Assembly: GCF_902806685.2 (NCBI RefSeq)
Contig: NC_048537.1
Coordinates: forward strand, 12,980,720-13,044,719
Direction of reading: 5' to 3'
Source: Maniola hyperantus
Lineage: Eukaryota; Arthropoda; Insecta; Lepidoptera; Nymphalidae
DNA length: 64,000 bases
Made by a program: the position numbers and the translations under genes. How positions within the stretch are numbered: the first letter of the stretch is position 1; each line of letters opens with the position of its first letter. Below, in pieces: positions 1 through 9,339 of the stretch. The notes below the pieces were generated by a model that saw only the letters and a list, made by a program, of their open reading frames with translations, made no database searches and was not told the DNA's origin.

Positions 1-243
1 GTTTTGGGTGTATAGAGTACCTACTTTAGTAGTAGATACAAAACGGCCGTGTTTGGTATTGCTTTTTTCATCCACTTAAAATGCGATGTCCTCAATCGCT
101 ATTGTCTATTTTACTGAAGCGAAGCGTCTTTGCGAAATAGGTTACGACTTACGAGGTACACCAATGTCAAGTGTACTAATACTACTATATTAAGAAAAAC
201 TAGGTAGGTAACTTATAATGCGTAGCACATACATCAAAGGTGA

Positions 244-369
244 AAGGAGTCGCAGGGAGCCGATGCATTCAGGAAGCGCAAGACCGTGGCATGTGAAAGA
301 GACATACCTAATATGTCCAGCAATGGGCGTCTATCAATTAATAATAATAATGATGATGATGATGATGAA
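244..369 (+). pseudogene. RTE-type LINE 3' relic
   Basis: A short decayed match to the C-terminal end of an RTE-type LINE ORF, recognisable by peptide pieces resembling RRVAGSR-IQ-AQDRG, followed by AAT and GAT trinucleotide repeats (337-369) that resemble the simple-repeat tails of this family. It parallels 7337-7633, where the same motif is much clearer. Frames are broken, so this is a dead 3' fragment. Confidence 0.6.
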
Positions 370-1521
370 TGCGTAGCAATACTAAGGGCCAGCGTAGATA
401 GAACTGCAAATAATAACAACTCCATTATATAAGTATAGTAGGTAATAATATCACATGCAAGGTCGATACTTAAATGTCCGCAGAAAAATGCTCGTTTACT
501 GCAGATCAAGATGTTTTAAAACAAAAGAAAAACAAATATTATCATATACCTCGAAAGGTTAACAATCAACATTTAGATATCATTTTAGTCCCATCTGTAA
601 GATACTTTATACGGCGATTCATGAACAAAAGATTTCCTTTGGCACGCTTGATTTTTAAAACACAAGGATTGATCAACAAGGGGATTTGGGGGAGAGCCTT
701 CAGTCTGATCTTAATACCACAAGACGTGTACCACGATAAGAAGTTTGCTAAGTAGATATCTATCATTTCCGAATATATCAGGGATACTGAATTCATTTAT
801 GGATTCACCATTCAGAAAAATAGAATTGCGTCCTATACTAATAGAAATAACAACAGAGCTCTGTATTGTCAGATCAATCGAATGAACAGTGCGCAACTGT
901 AGATTGTAATGAAATCGAAAATGCAACCTTTGGCTCGGTATCTACGCTACGGAAATAAGTTTCACTTTTAGTTAATCTATTAATATCTATTATAATGTCG
1001 TTCATACCTTTGGGGTTACTGAACTAATTTTGGTAAAAATATCTCTAAGTATATAAAATTCGGCATGTAGATCCTAAAATGTCCACTAGTTCTCTGAATC
1101 GAATATTTACTAGGTAAAAATAAATGTCCATAATTTTTCATACCTAACTGCTTCACAGTAAATTGTGTGCAAAATACTATTCGTTTCAGTGAATTAGCGG
1201 ATGATTGAAAAATAATATGTTCTGGTTATAGCAGAATCCATAGAATTTTGTGTTTTAAATGAACCAACGACTACGATGAATTAGATTTCATTTTATTCTG
1301 TTTAGTCTACCAGTCTATGGCTGCCACCAAATTAGAGTTGCTCCAATAAATACCTAATTTGAAGGCAGTCATAGTGATTCACAACATTAGTCTTGACTTG
1401 AATAACGATTGAATGAGACTGCCTGTAGTTAATATCGAGTTTCAGGCTACCAATCTATTTTTCTTTATGACTTGTGTGATTGTAACTACCAACTTTTGTT
1501 CATATATTATTTTACCTACTC
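370..1521. other. No gene seen, AT-rich
   Basis: AT-rich sequence with only short frames. No domain, RNA or repeat match was recognised. Confidence 0.5.
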
Positions 1522-1761
1522 GTAGCTTCATCGTCGTCAACGCACTGGACATACTAGGTGTGTAAAGGGAATTCCACAAGCCACGGTGTAGCACCTTGGG
1601 ACTTAAAAGTCTATCGGTTCTTCGAAGTATGAAGTTCTTCCTCATTGCCATTTCAGCTTCGCAACACGTTGAGCTATGTCGGTTACTCTGCTCCTACGGA
1701 TCTTCTCATTTCAGTTTCGATTGCGTTGTAGAGAAACTCTGAGCATAGCTCTCCCCATTAC
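1522..1761 (-). pseudogene. RTE-type LINE relic, minus strand
   Basis: Read on the minus strand, 1645-1761 gives pieces such as GRAMLRVSL and RVTDIAQRVAKLKWQ, typical of the region just after the reverse transcriptase in RTE-type LINEs. The rest, to 1522, gives WNSLYTPSMSSAL and a short GAC/GAT-rich tail. Frameshifts and stops break it. It overlaps the same part of the ORF as the plus-strand relic at 7337. Confidence 0.6.
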
Positions 1762-2137
1762 CGGCCGAGCATATTACATTGCACTGATATATAATATTCC
1801 CATGATATTTATATTTAGTTATTTATATTTCGGGGTCCTTGAATGACGTAAATATTTAGTTACAAAAATTTATATATTTAGTAATGCTTACTTCAAATCG
1901 AATGCTCTGTGTTCATTTTAAATTATATCTCGATATCGGAATGTAGCTAGACTAGCGAGTCTATTAAATACTAGCAGCAATTTGTGCGTAAATTTCCGTA
2001 TATTGGCCTTCGCTCGCCTCTTTGCGCAACGCATTGCACACGACGTCGATTCTCCGCTACACGTTTGACTACATAATAATATCGTTTGACTACATAATAA
2101 GTACACGATTTATATTATTATAAATACGAAATTTCCC
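1762..2137. other. No gene seen; short direct duplication
   Basis: AT-rich. An 18-bp word starting CGTTTGACTACATAATA occurs twice with a 21-bp period (2062 and 2083). Nothing else recognised. Confidence 0.5.
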
Positions 2138-2262
2138 CGCGACTTCATCCGCATGATATGAAAGCCCTCGGGAATAATGTAGCTATCAGATCATTAGTTC
2201 TGGAGATTAATTCCCTAGACCCAAACTTACAAACTTTATCTCTTTATAATATAAATTATGTT
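2138..2262 (-). mobile_element. Interspersed repeat fragment
   Basis: It starts with CCCCGCGACTTCATCCGCATG and ends near ACAAACTTTATCTCTTTATA. This pairing of a CGCGACTTCNTCCGC end with a TTACAAACTTTACCTCTTTATAATAT end is also seen at 3557-3770. The copy is internally deleted and non-coding. Confidence 0.5.
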
Positions 2263-3091
2263 AACTAGCTCCCTAAATTTCTTTCTTCGCTCCCATGGGA
2301 ATTTCGAAAAATTTGGCCTTTTCCTTGTTATCATAAAGGAAACCTCTGTACAAAATTTTAGCTTCTTAGATCAAATGGTTTGGGCTGGGCATTGATGAGT
2401 CAACTCAGAACTATTCCTGTCATATTTTATCTAATAACCTTAGTCATCATTATGCCTTGAAGGGCCTTCCCTCTGCATGGAGCTCTCTCGACGATTTTTA
2501 TTTCCTTGTCTTTTTCTTTTAGGTACCTACTTCACTTTGACAAGATGATGCGCCATTGACCTTCGTCTTGACTCAGCATCTCTTTTGATATTTTTCTTAG
2601 TATGTAATTATAAAATCACCGTAGGTACATATTTTCATCTATATATAAATATAAAAACGAGTATGTCTGTTTTTGAAAGAAAAACTTCTTTAGGCGCGGT
2701 TGAACTTGGGATGGATTGGACTGGTATTTTGGGGTGGGTAAAAACCTCAAAGAGGGACTACTAGTATTTCAATAAAATTATTATAAAATAAGTATCAAGA
2801 ACTCACATTTATTTGAGCGAAGTAGGATTATTATTATTCAAACTTAGTTTCACTGTCTTTTCTAATTTCATAGCGCAAGGACCATCCAATTAAAGTAGGC
2901 AGACATTATGAAATCAGAGAATTTACTAATCCGTGCCATTTCCTTATTTCACGGTCTACGATTTATGAATTATTATTTAGTTGAACGGTATCTGAATTAA
3001 CCCTTATTCCTTTTTGCTTATTTCCTTTCACAGGTTTGTTTTATTTTGAACTGGTTCTAAGTCACTGACCTCTACTACTAACACAAGTACC
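2263..3091. other. No gene seen
   Basis: AT-rich unique-looking sequence; no supported feature. Confidence 0.5.
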
Positions 3092-3241
3092 TATAGTACG
3101 CGACAGGTTAAGATGGCAATCGGGGTGGGGACGCCTCGCACACCAGCACAGCCCCCGCGCTAACCCTGTGCGGGCGAGCGCGGATGTGCGCGTCCCCCCA
3201 CCTCATACCCCGATTGCCATCTCGACCTGTCGTGTACTATA
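3092..3241. mobile_element. GC-rich foldback MITE, copy 1 (family C)
   Basis: A 150-bp element with inverted ends TATAGTACGCGACAGGT and ACCTGTCGTGTACTATA. The arms continue inward as AAGATGGCAATCGGGG / CCCCGATTGCCATCT. The interior is strikingly GC-rich (GCACAGCCCCCGCGCTAACC) in AT-rich surroundings. Related copies lie at 32125-32284, 33082-33198 and 50208-50360. It is non-coding, so any transposase must be supplied elsewhere. The terminal TATA suggests a TA-type target, which is an inference. Confidence 0.8.
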
Positions 3242-3344
3242 TTACGTTGGACCTACGATTGTCGATTACCAATATAGAAGCGAAAAGGCAGGGATTTGAC
3301 GTCTCCATTTATGAACAGTAGGCAAACGTTAACTGCGTTAGGTG

Positions 3345-3450
3345 TCAAGTGCCGATGCGTGGTGGACTACGGTTTAAACCCTTCTCATATGAGAGGCAAC
3401 CCGTACTCAGTAGTGGGCCGGCGATAGGTTGAGATGATGATGATAATGAA
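3345..3450 (+). mobile_element. SINE 3' fragment
   Basis: Matches the 3' half of the SINE at 8664-9163: a phrase resembling GGTAGACTANGG, then CCCTTCTCATATGAGAG, then GGCGATAGGTTGA followed by a (GAT)n tail. The tRNA-like head is missing, so the copy is truncated. Confidence 0.6.
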
Positions 3451-3556
3451 TATGAGTATGAAACGTTAACTTATAGTCACACAAGAGTATCAGAAGTAGT
3501 AAGTATTATAAAGCTTTACCTATTGCAATAAAATACAGTAACTTATTAAGTACCCA

Positions 3557-3770
3557 CTAGAGACCCGCCCTAGCTTCGCACGGGTAGCTTATAACAATTT
3601 TCGTTGGGATCTCTTATTTTTTTGAAAATAAAATATTGCCTATAATATAGTCAGGAATAATTTAGCTTTCTACTGCTGAAAGAATTTTCAAAATCGGTGA
3701 ACAGTAGTTCCAGAGATCACTTCCTACAAACAGACTTACAAACTTTACCTCTTTACAATATTAGTAGATA
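3557..3770 (-). mobile_element. Interspersed repeat (TTACAAACTTTACCTC family)
   Basis: The left end CCCGCCCTAGCTTCGCACGGG and right part GTTCCAGAGATCACTTCCTACA, TTACAAACTTTACCTC and AATATTAGTAGATA mark a family whose right end recurs at 2220-2262 and inside the palindrome at 56560-56672. Non-coding; class uncertain. Confidence 0.5.
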
Positions 3771-3984
3771 TGGATAAGTATAATAGGTGTACATAGGAAC
3801 AAGTAGAAAACAATTGTGCTAGGGTCAAGTGTGCCAAGGCGGCCTTAACACTGAAATAATATGAAGTAAGTAGGAAATAATATAACAGTATGATTGACTA
3901 TTTCCATTTTGTCAGCAGAGACGTAACGAGCGATAAGCCGACTAATATTAACAAGGTGGACGGACTTAATCCGCAACGCAATAA

Positions 3985-4140
3985 ACACGCCTGTCTCCGT
4001 GTGTGCACATAATGCCACCAACAGAAGTCGCTGGAGGGAGATCGCACGAGCAACAATGAAGAATTCATAGCCACGACCACTCTGCCAAGAGTGAACGATT
4101 GAGATGAAGTTTTCACTATAGTTAACAGCGCCATCTACTA
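3985..4140 (+). pseudogene. LINE ORF C-terminal relic
   Basis: In one plus frame, 4014-4110 reads NATNRSRWREIARATMKNS followed by stop-broken PRPLCQE. This resembles the Trp/Arg-rich tail of LINE ORF2 proteins. Several stops make it non-functional. The clade cannot be fixed from so short a stretch, and chance resemblance is possible. Confidence 0.35.
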
Positions 4141-4582
4141 ACATTATTGTGAGGTAATATTGAAAATAGTGATGACCATTCGGCTGAAGGCCGACATTTT
4201 TACATAATATTTTTTAAATTTGAAGCAATATCGTTCAGTAAATTATGAAGTTTATAAGGCTCTGACAGACGGACAGTTTCACTCAAGTTGACTCAGAGAC
4301 CTCGCTTCGCACGGTCAAATAAGACTTCTTAACAAATATCAATATAATAGTCACTGGAGATTATGGACATAGGTACCTAGGTGGAATCAAGAGATGTTAC
4401 ATCAAAATCTGAAAGTAGGTGCGTTGAAGAGAAAGGTGCCAGTGGAGTGGAGGCTAACGACGGGTAAATCGAACCGCCTTGTGATCTCACGGACTCCGTT
4501 TCCCACCGCTTGTTTATACTTACAAAGGCATTAGTGTTATGTTTAGAAACTTTGCCACCTATTTCTAAGAATATAGATAGGT
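4141..4582. other. No gene seen; degenerate repeat pieces
   Basis: Around 4260-4320 a fragment with CTCTGACAGACGGACAG and CTTCGCACGG suggests an old interspersed repeat. Nothing else is supported. Confidence 0.35.
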
Positions 4583-4870
4583 ACATAATAATATTATAAA
4601 TGCGAAAATGTGTCTGGCTGTGTAACCATTTCACGCTCCATCCGTTGATTTGATTTTGACAAAAGGTACCTACAGATTTAGCCTGCATCTCGAAGAAGGA
4701 CATAATAATATATTATTATGTTACTTTTATCCCAGAAAATCAAAGAGTTTCCACGGAATTTTTCAAGGCCCATCAATTTTGTTGAAATTTGGCAGGGAGA
4801 TAGTTTGCATCCCTGAGATGGCCAAAGGCTACTTTTGATCCTAGAAAATCAAAGGGATCCCAAGGAATAG
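4583..4870 (+). mobile_element. Helitron-like repeat (family H1), rearranged
   Basis: It begins with an AATATTATAAATGCGAAAATGTG-type end and contains the diagnostic phrases TTTTATCCCAGAAAATC and TTTGGCAGGGAGATAGTTTG. The core appears twice (near 4690 and near 4790), indicating an internal tandem duplication. The CTAG end is lacking. Confidence 0.6.
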
Positions 4871-4924
4871 ATAGAATGAAGGATACAGTCACGGGCGGAC
4901 GACTTGATAAGATGTGTATTAAAC

Positions 4925-4926
4925 TA
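4925..4926. repeat. TA target-site duplication, left
   Basis: TA directly outside the left terminal repeat, paired with TA at 7091-7092. Confidence 0.6.
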
Positions 4927-4953
4927 GCGGCACGCTATGATGGCCGGTTTGAC
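4927..4953 (+). repeat. Left terminal inverted repeat of DD82E transposon
   Basis: Starts GCGGCACGCTATGATGGCCG and ends GTTTGAC; a perfect inverted match to 7064-7090. This is the probable transposase-binding end. Confidence 0.9.
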
Positions 4954-5495
4954 GTTTGTCCGCTCATGAAGTTCCGTATTAATTGATAACGACTTTGAAG
5001 GAAATAATTGTATTACTTTATTGACGATAGTGATGTGCAGAGATTCATAAATTTTATCGAATGTAGTTTTAGGTTTAGGACTCAAAATTTATTTATTAAA
5101 TTGATTTCTTAAATGTATACAAGTGTAGAAAAATCAGTTTGCACCATTTAAGGGGTGAATGTACTTGTGAATATGAACAATTTTCACTATGTGGACAAAC
5201 CTCTGAAATCGCAAAAAAATATCAATAAATTTTTAAAAATGGAATCTAATACGATCGTCACATAGGATCGCTGGCTAGCACAACTACTACCTCCGGCAAA
5301 CTCGCGTCAATGCTCAATGCAAAACAAAGCAGTTTCGAATTGACGTTGCTTCGAAAAGTATAAACTGTCAGTGCAATGCGATTGTGATATAGTTTTGACC
5401 TGGCTTTGGATTTCAAATATTGATACTGCATTACTGTTGACCCTTGCTCGTTAATTTGGACTCTGTTCAAGCCCTTTGTTGTGGATTTCGTCGAT

Positions 5496-6836
5496 ATGAC
5501 CGAACGTACGCAGAGAACTGTTCTAAATAGTCAGACACGTGAGTTCCTAATACGCCTTCGTAACTATTTCGATCGTGAAGCTCAAAATGGAGGGCCAATT
5601 TTACCTATAACGTCAGTGGTTGAACGCGTAGCTGATGCGCTTAATATTGGACAACGAACTGTTAGACGGATAACTAAAAAAAAATATGGCGAGACTGGCA
5701 CAGAAGAAAATAAACTTCACACACCAAAAAAGAGAAAACGAGCAAAACCAGTCGTAGGCATCGATAGCTTTGATGCCGATGCTATCCGAAGACATGTTTA
5801 CGGCTACTATTTACAGAAGGAGTATCCAACAAGAAAAAAGTTGGTGCATTCACTGAAGGAAGCTGGATTATTCTTCGGTGGGGAAAGTTCTTTAACGAAG
5901 ATTTTGAAGACCATTGGATTTCGATACAAAAAATGTAACAAACGCAAAATATTGATGGAAAGATTTGATATAGCGATGGCAAGGTATACTTTTTTACGGC
6001 AAGTGAAAGAAATCAAAAATTGGCAAAATGTTGTGTTCTTGGATGAAACATGGCTTAATGCTAACCATACTGTAGGCCGTTCTTGGAACGATGACACAGC
6101 AGCATCTACTTCCAAAGTTCCTGTAGGAAAAGGATCGCGACTTATAATTTGTCACGCCGGAACCATCAACGGGTTTGTCGAAGGTTCTCTCATGGCTTTT
6201 GCGTCAAAAACCACTGGAGACTATCATGAAGACATGAATGGAGAAAAGTTTACTGAATGGTTTACCTCAATGTTGTGTAGCCTCCCTGAACCATCTATTA
6301 TAATTATGGACAACGCCCCATACCACTCGATGCAAATTGACAAGCCACCTGCCCAATCCCAAAAGAAAGCTGATATCGTCGCATGGCTTCGTAAAAATGG
6401 CGTAGATGCAAACATGAATATGTTAAAAGCGGAATTAGTACGTCTTTTAAAAGAAAACAAACCAACCAAGATCCGATACGTCATTGACGAAATAGCATTA
6501 GAACATGGGCACAGAGTTATACGGTTACCGCCTTACCATTGTGAGTATAATGCGATTGAGTTGGTGTGGGCTCAAATTAAGGGATATGCTGCAAGACACA
6601 ATACAGAACCCCCATTTACCACAAAAAAAATGCTAAAATTATTAGAAGAAGCTTGTGAACATGTGACTAAAGGAGACTGGGAAAAGGTTGTGAATAGAAC
6701 TGTTAAATTAATAAGGGAAGATTATGAAAGAGATGTGAAAATAGATAATATTATAGAAAACGAACATATAATTATTAATGTATGTGATGATAGCAGTGAC
6801 GACAGTGAAAATAGTAGTATGGACGAATCTGATTAA
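5496..6836 (+). CDS. DDE transposase, DD82E (Sailor-like) type
   Basis: A 446-residue transposase of the IS630/Tc1/mariner (DDE_3) superfamily, expected to cut and join its own element's ends in the nucleus. The frame opens with GTG at 5481, but the first ATG is 5496 with G at -3, so I chose that. Seen in order: a helix-turn-helix-like N-terminus (about 37-66, VVERVADALNIGQRTVRRI), a basic stretch PKKRKR (about 77-82, possible nuclear signal), then the catalytic core with D183 in VVFLDETW, D272 in IIIMDNAPYH and E355 in PPYHCEYNAIELVW. Exactly 82 residues separate the second D and the E, far more than the 34-41 of common families. The extra segment holds a SAP-like helix-loop-helix (about 290-323). 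The tail is acidic (DDSSDDSENSSMDESD). No stops or frameshifts. Family name from memory; the spacing is counted directly. Confidence 0.92.
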   Translation: MTERTQRTVLNSQTREFLIRLRNYFDREAQNGGPILPITSVVERVADALNIGQRTVRRITKKKYGETGTEENKLHTPKKRKRAKPVVGIDSFDADAIRRHVYGYYLQKEYPTRKKLVHSLKEAGLFFGGESSLTKILKTIGFRYKKCNKRKILMERFDIAMARYTFLRQVKEIKNWQNVVFLDETWLNANHTVGRSWNDDTAASTSKVPVGKGSRLIICHAGTINGFVEGSLMAFASKTTGDYHEDMNGEKFTEWFTSMLCSLPEPSIIIMDNAPYHSMQIDKPPAQSQKKADIVAWLRKNGVDANMNMLKAELVRLLKENKPTKIRYVIDEIALEHGHRVIRLPPYHCEYNAIELVWAQIKGYAARHNTEPPFTTKKMLKLLEEACEHVTKGDWEKVVNRTVKLIREDYERDVKIDNIIENEHIIINVCDDSSDDSENSSMDESD

Positions 6837-7063
6837 TTATGGCCTTTTGTGGCACCTTTTTCGGTATCTTTTGTATTCATATGTTTCTTGTGTGCATATA
6901 AAGTATGTATATTCATTTTCGTTCAAATATTCAGTTCGTTCAAATAAATTAAATAAACATATACATTTTTGTTTTATTAAACCTATTTAATCAGGTACAA
7001 AAACAAAACTTAATTGTTTTTTGTTCGAGAATAAATTGACATTCCACATCACTATTGTAATGT

Positions 7064-7090
7064 GTCAAACCGGCCATCATAGCGTGCCGC
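7064..7090 (-). repeat. Right terminal inverted repeat of DD82E transposon
   Basis: Ends GGCCATCATAGCGTGCCGC; the exact inverse of 4927-4953. Confidence 0.9.
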
Positions 7091-7092
7091 TA
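7091..7092. repeat. TA target-site duplication, right
   Basis: TA directly outside the right terminal repeat. Confidence 0.6.
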
Positions 7093-7336
7093 GTGTAGGC
7101 ACGTGTCATTTTTGTACATTGTTGACTCAATTTGTAACGAATAGTGCCATATCGATGAATAATACTTTAGTCAATCGATTCATCAGTTATTTCCATGAAG
7201 ATAAGATAAGACTCTCACATAGAGATAAAAATAGTTGTGAAAGAATTACAGAGGTTTACCAGTTGTACCAGGTATGCTGTCCGAAACTGTGTGACAACAA
7301 AGATAGTAAAATGAACCTTTTTTAATTCACTATAGG

Positions 7337-7633
7337 CACAGCGGGTGGCGAAGCTGAAGTGGCAATTGGCAGGGCACACAGTTCGAAAAACTGATGGACG
7401 TTGGGCTCCCAAGGCGCTGGAACTCCTCCGTGTGCTGGAATAGCGACCTCGCATCGGAAAGCGCAGCGTTAGAAGACCTCCCAAAAAGTGGACGGACGAT
7501 ATCAGGCGAGTCGCAGGAAGCCGCTGAATCCAGGCGGAGCAAGACCGTGGCGTGTGGAAGTCCCTACAAGAGGCCTATGTCCAGCAGTGGACGTCTATCG
7601 GTTGTTGTTGTTGATGATGATGGTGATGATGAT
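7337..7633 (+). pseudogene. RTE-type LINE ORF 3' end, broken
   Basis: The C-terminal 90 or so residues of an RTE-type LINE polyprotein (apurinic endonuclease plus reverse transcriptase family) can be read: QRVAKLKWQLAGHTVRKTDG, then WAPKALELLRVLE, PPKKWTDDIRRVAGSR and WKSLQEAYVQQWTSIG. The frame is shifted near 7435, and the Trp expected after VAGSR is a TGA stop. A GTT/GAT trinucleotide tail (7605-7633) marks the 3' end. Endonuclease and polymerase parts are absent, so this is a 5'-truncated dead copy. The last part, from 7545, is duplicated in inverse orientation at 8737-8916. Confidence 0.8.
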
Positions 7634-7724
7634 AGGCACACGCTTGACCAAATTCACGGGATAAGAATTGATGATGTGGCGCTGGCTATTGGGTCGGCCT
7701 AAAAAATGCCTACTCACTCTTGAG
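7545..7724 (+). repeat. 180-bp inverted duplication, arm 1
   Basis: Identical in length to 8737-8916 read on the minus strand, with about 8 mismatches by eye, all in the distal half. It comprises the RTE LINE tail (7545-7633) plus a different repeat segment (7634-7724: GGCACACGCTTGACC to TGCCTACTCACTCTTGAG). That segment resembles part of the repeat at 56125-56230. Confidence 0.85.
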
Positions 7725-8041
7725 TCTTGTTTTACCTACTTAATCTATCTTACCCATTGAACTAATAGTGATTAATAATGATAACCATGGTTGATTTTCC
7801 TTGCCATCTGAAGTATGTAGGTATGTAAGCTTGATGCATGATTTTTTCTTATGTCTGTTCTGATATGCCCGAGATCTGAGTTGCGTATAACACAAATAAT
7901 TTTAGATTCAGTAGGTAATAGGATGACGCAATAAATGTTCTATTTGTATAATGTCTTGTATAATTAATACAAGTATTTAAATAGATTTCTGTATCAACGA
8001 GTAACATCTTCTGTATCATCCTTTTTAACATAAAAGCAATC
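7725..8041. other. No gene seen
   Basis: AT-rich; nothing recognised. Confidence 0.5.
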
Positions 8042-8094
8042 ATCGTACTATTCTTATTTGTACGTTCCTTACGTACAAATAAAAATAGTACGAT
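8042..8094. repeat. Hairpin, 24-bp arms
   Basis: ATCGTACTATTCTTATTTG (to 8065) pairs with 8071-8094 with one mismatch, leaving a 5-nt loop TCCTT. Non-coding. Confidence 0.8.
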
Positions 8095-8107
8095 CATCTG
8101 TTAATCA

Positions 8108-8318
8108 TCACCCTTATCATAAATGCGAAAGTGTTTGTTTGTTGGTTTGTCCTTTAATCACGTCGCAACGGTGCAACGGATTGACGTGATTTTTGCATGG
8201 GTATAGATAAAGACCTGGAGAGTGACATAGTCTACTTTTTATCCCAAAAAATCAAAGAGTTCCCTCGGGGTTTTTTAAAACCTAAAACCACGTGTACGAA
8301 GTCGTGGGCATCAGTTAG
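8108..8318 (+). mobile_element. Helitron-like repeat H1
   Basis: Opens with A|TCACCCTTATCATAAATGCG and closes with CGTGGGCATCAGTTAG. It contains the family phrases TTGACGTGATTTTTGCATGG, GACCTGGAGAGTGACAT and TTTTTATCCCAAAAAATC. The final CTAG is mutated to TTAG. Non-coding. Confidence 0.7.
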
Positions 8319-8651
8319 CGATAAATAATTTTGGTCATAATATTATGTAGATGGTTACTTTAAATAAATATCCACCAAATGTGCTCTCGCCTCATATATA
8401 CAGAATGATATTGAACTGTGAAGTGCCATAGTCCATGTATTGTTGAATGCGAAGAATATGAGTTTGTAAACAGTTACCTGTATCTTAATATCGCGGAAGT
8501 TTTAAGGAAAATAGCAGCAGCGCGAGGAGCAAAGTGCAAAGGCAGGGGCATAATGTACCTAAATGAAGTAATCAATCGACCAATCAGCCTCTTAGCGTCC
8601 TCTGCTGAGTATAGACTTTCCCAAGAGTAGTAGTAGTAGTAGGTACCTACT
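8319..8651. other. No gene seen; short TAG repeat
   Basis: Contains (TAG)n at about 8627-8640; otherwise unremarkable. Confidence 0.5.
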
Positions 8652-8663
8652 ACTAGTCTACCA
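8652..8663. repeat. SINE target-site duplication, left
   Basis: ACTAGTCTACCA, repeated exactly at 9164-9175. Confidence 0.85.
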
Positions 8664-9163
8664 AAGCAGTGATAGCCTAGTGGTTAGGACGTCCGCCTTC
8701 TAATCGGAGGTCGGGGGTTCGATCCCGGGTACGCACCTCAAGAGTGAGTAGGCATTTTCCAGTCCGACCCAATAGCCAGCGCCACATCATCGCTTCTTAT
8801 CCCGTGAATGTGGTCAAGCATGTACCTATCATCATCACCATCATCATCAACAACAACAACCGATAGACGTCCACTGCTGGACATAGGCCTCTTGTAGGGA
8901 CTTCCACACGCCACGGTAAATTACCTATGTGCGTTTTAATTAATTAAATATCACTTGCTTTAACGAAAAGGAAAGGAAAGGAAAGGTGAAGGAAAACATC
9001 GTGAGGAAACCTGCATGCCTGAGAGTTCTCCATAATGTTCTCAAAGGTGTGTGAAGTCTACCAATCCGCACATGGCCAGCGTGGTAGACTATGGCCAAAA
9101 ACCTTTCTCACTCTGAGAAGAGACCCGCGCTCTGTAGGTGATGGGTTGATCATGATGATGATG
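8664..9163 (+). mobile_element. tRNA-derived SINE split by a 180-bp insertion
   Basis: The head (8664-8736) has a polymerase III A box (TAGCCTAGTGG) and B box (GGTTCGATCCC), the internal promoter of a tRNA-derived SINE. The body from about 8917 contains GAAAACATCGTGAGGAAACC and GTTCTCAAAGGTGTG and ends in GATGGGTTGATCATGATGATG. A 12-bp target-site duplication (8652-8663 and 9164-9175) brackets the unit. Against the 310-bp copy at 20933-21243, this one is longer by the inverted RTE-tail segment 8737-8916, lying exactly between head and body. Whether that segment entered before or after SINE insertion is unknown. Confidence 0.85.
8737..8916 (-). repeat. 180-bp inverted duplication, arm 2 (inside SINE)
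   Basis: Reverse complement of 7545-7724 at about 95% identity. On the minus strand it reads the RTE C-terminal peptide VWKSLQEAYVQQWTSIG, then the trinucleotide tail, then the downstream segment. Confidence 0.85.
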
Positions 9164-9175
9164 ACTAGTCTACCA
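9164..9175. repeat. SINE target-site duplication, right
   Basis: ACTAGTCTACCA, an exact copy of 8652-8663. Confidence 0.85.
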
Positions 9176-9339
9176 TACAAAGTCCTATCCTTTTCTTCCA
9201 CCACCACCTTCTTAATAGGTACGAAGTCCGCTTGTCTGATAAACTTAAGAAATAGGGTAGGGTAGGTAAACTAGTTCATTTCACTTAGACTTATATGAAA
9301 CTTCAAAACTTTAGTTCGTTTAGTTAGGAACTAAAGTAT

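Larger units (their letters stand above)
4927..7090 (+). mobile_element. DD82E-type DNA transposon, complete
   Basis: A 2164-bp element. The left terminal inverted repeat (4927-4953, beginning GCGGCACGCTATGATGGCCG) matches 7064-7090 perfectly in reverse complement over 27 bp. TA lies on both sides (4925-4926 and 7091-7092), as expected for IS630/Tc1/mariner insertion; the repeat symmetry actually extends 4 bp beyond (ACTA/TAGT). A subterminal inverted motif ATAGTGATGTG (near 5027) is mirrored by CACATCACTAT (7046-7055). One intact transposase gene fills the middle, and two AATAAA signals (6943, 6952) follow it. Equal ends and an unbroken gene point to a young, possibly active copy. Confidence 0.9.

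Noticed and set aside
5481..5495. GTG start adding five codons to the transposase
   Set aside because: Eukaryotic gene; the first ATG (5496) has a good context, so the upstream GTG is not used as start.
8664..8736. Functional tRNA gene
   Set aside because: Has A and B boxes but is followed by a SINE body and bounded by a target-site duplication, so it is a SINE head.
9308..9337. Inverted 10-mer ACTTTAGTTC / GAACTAAAGT as a transposon end
   Set aside because: Sits at the 5' edge of the truncated LINE but has no partner at the 3' side; probably incidental.
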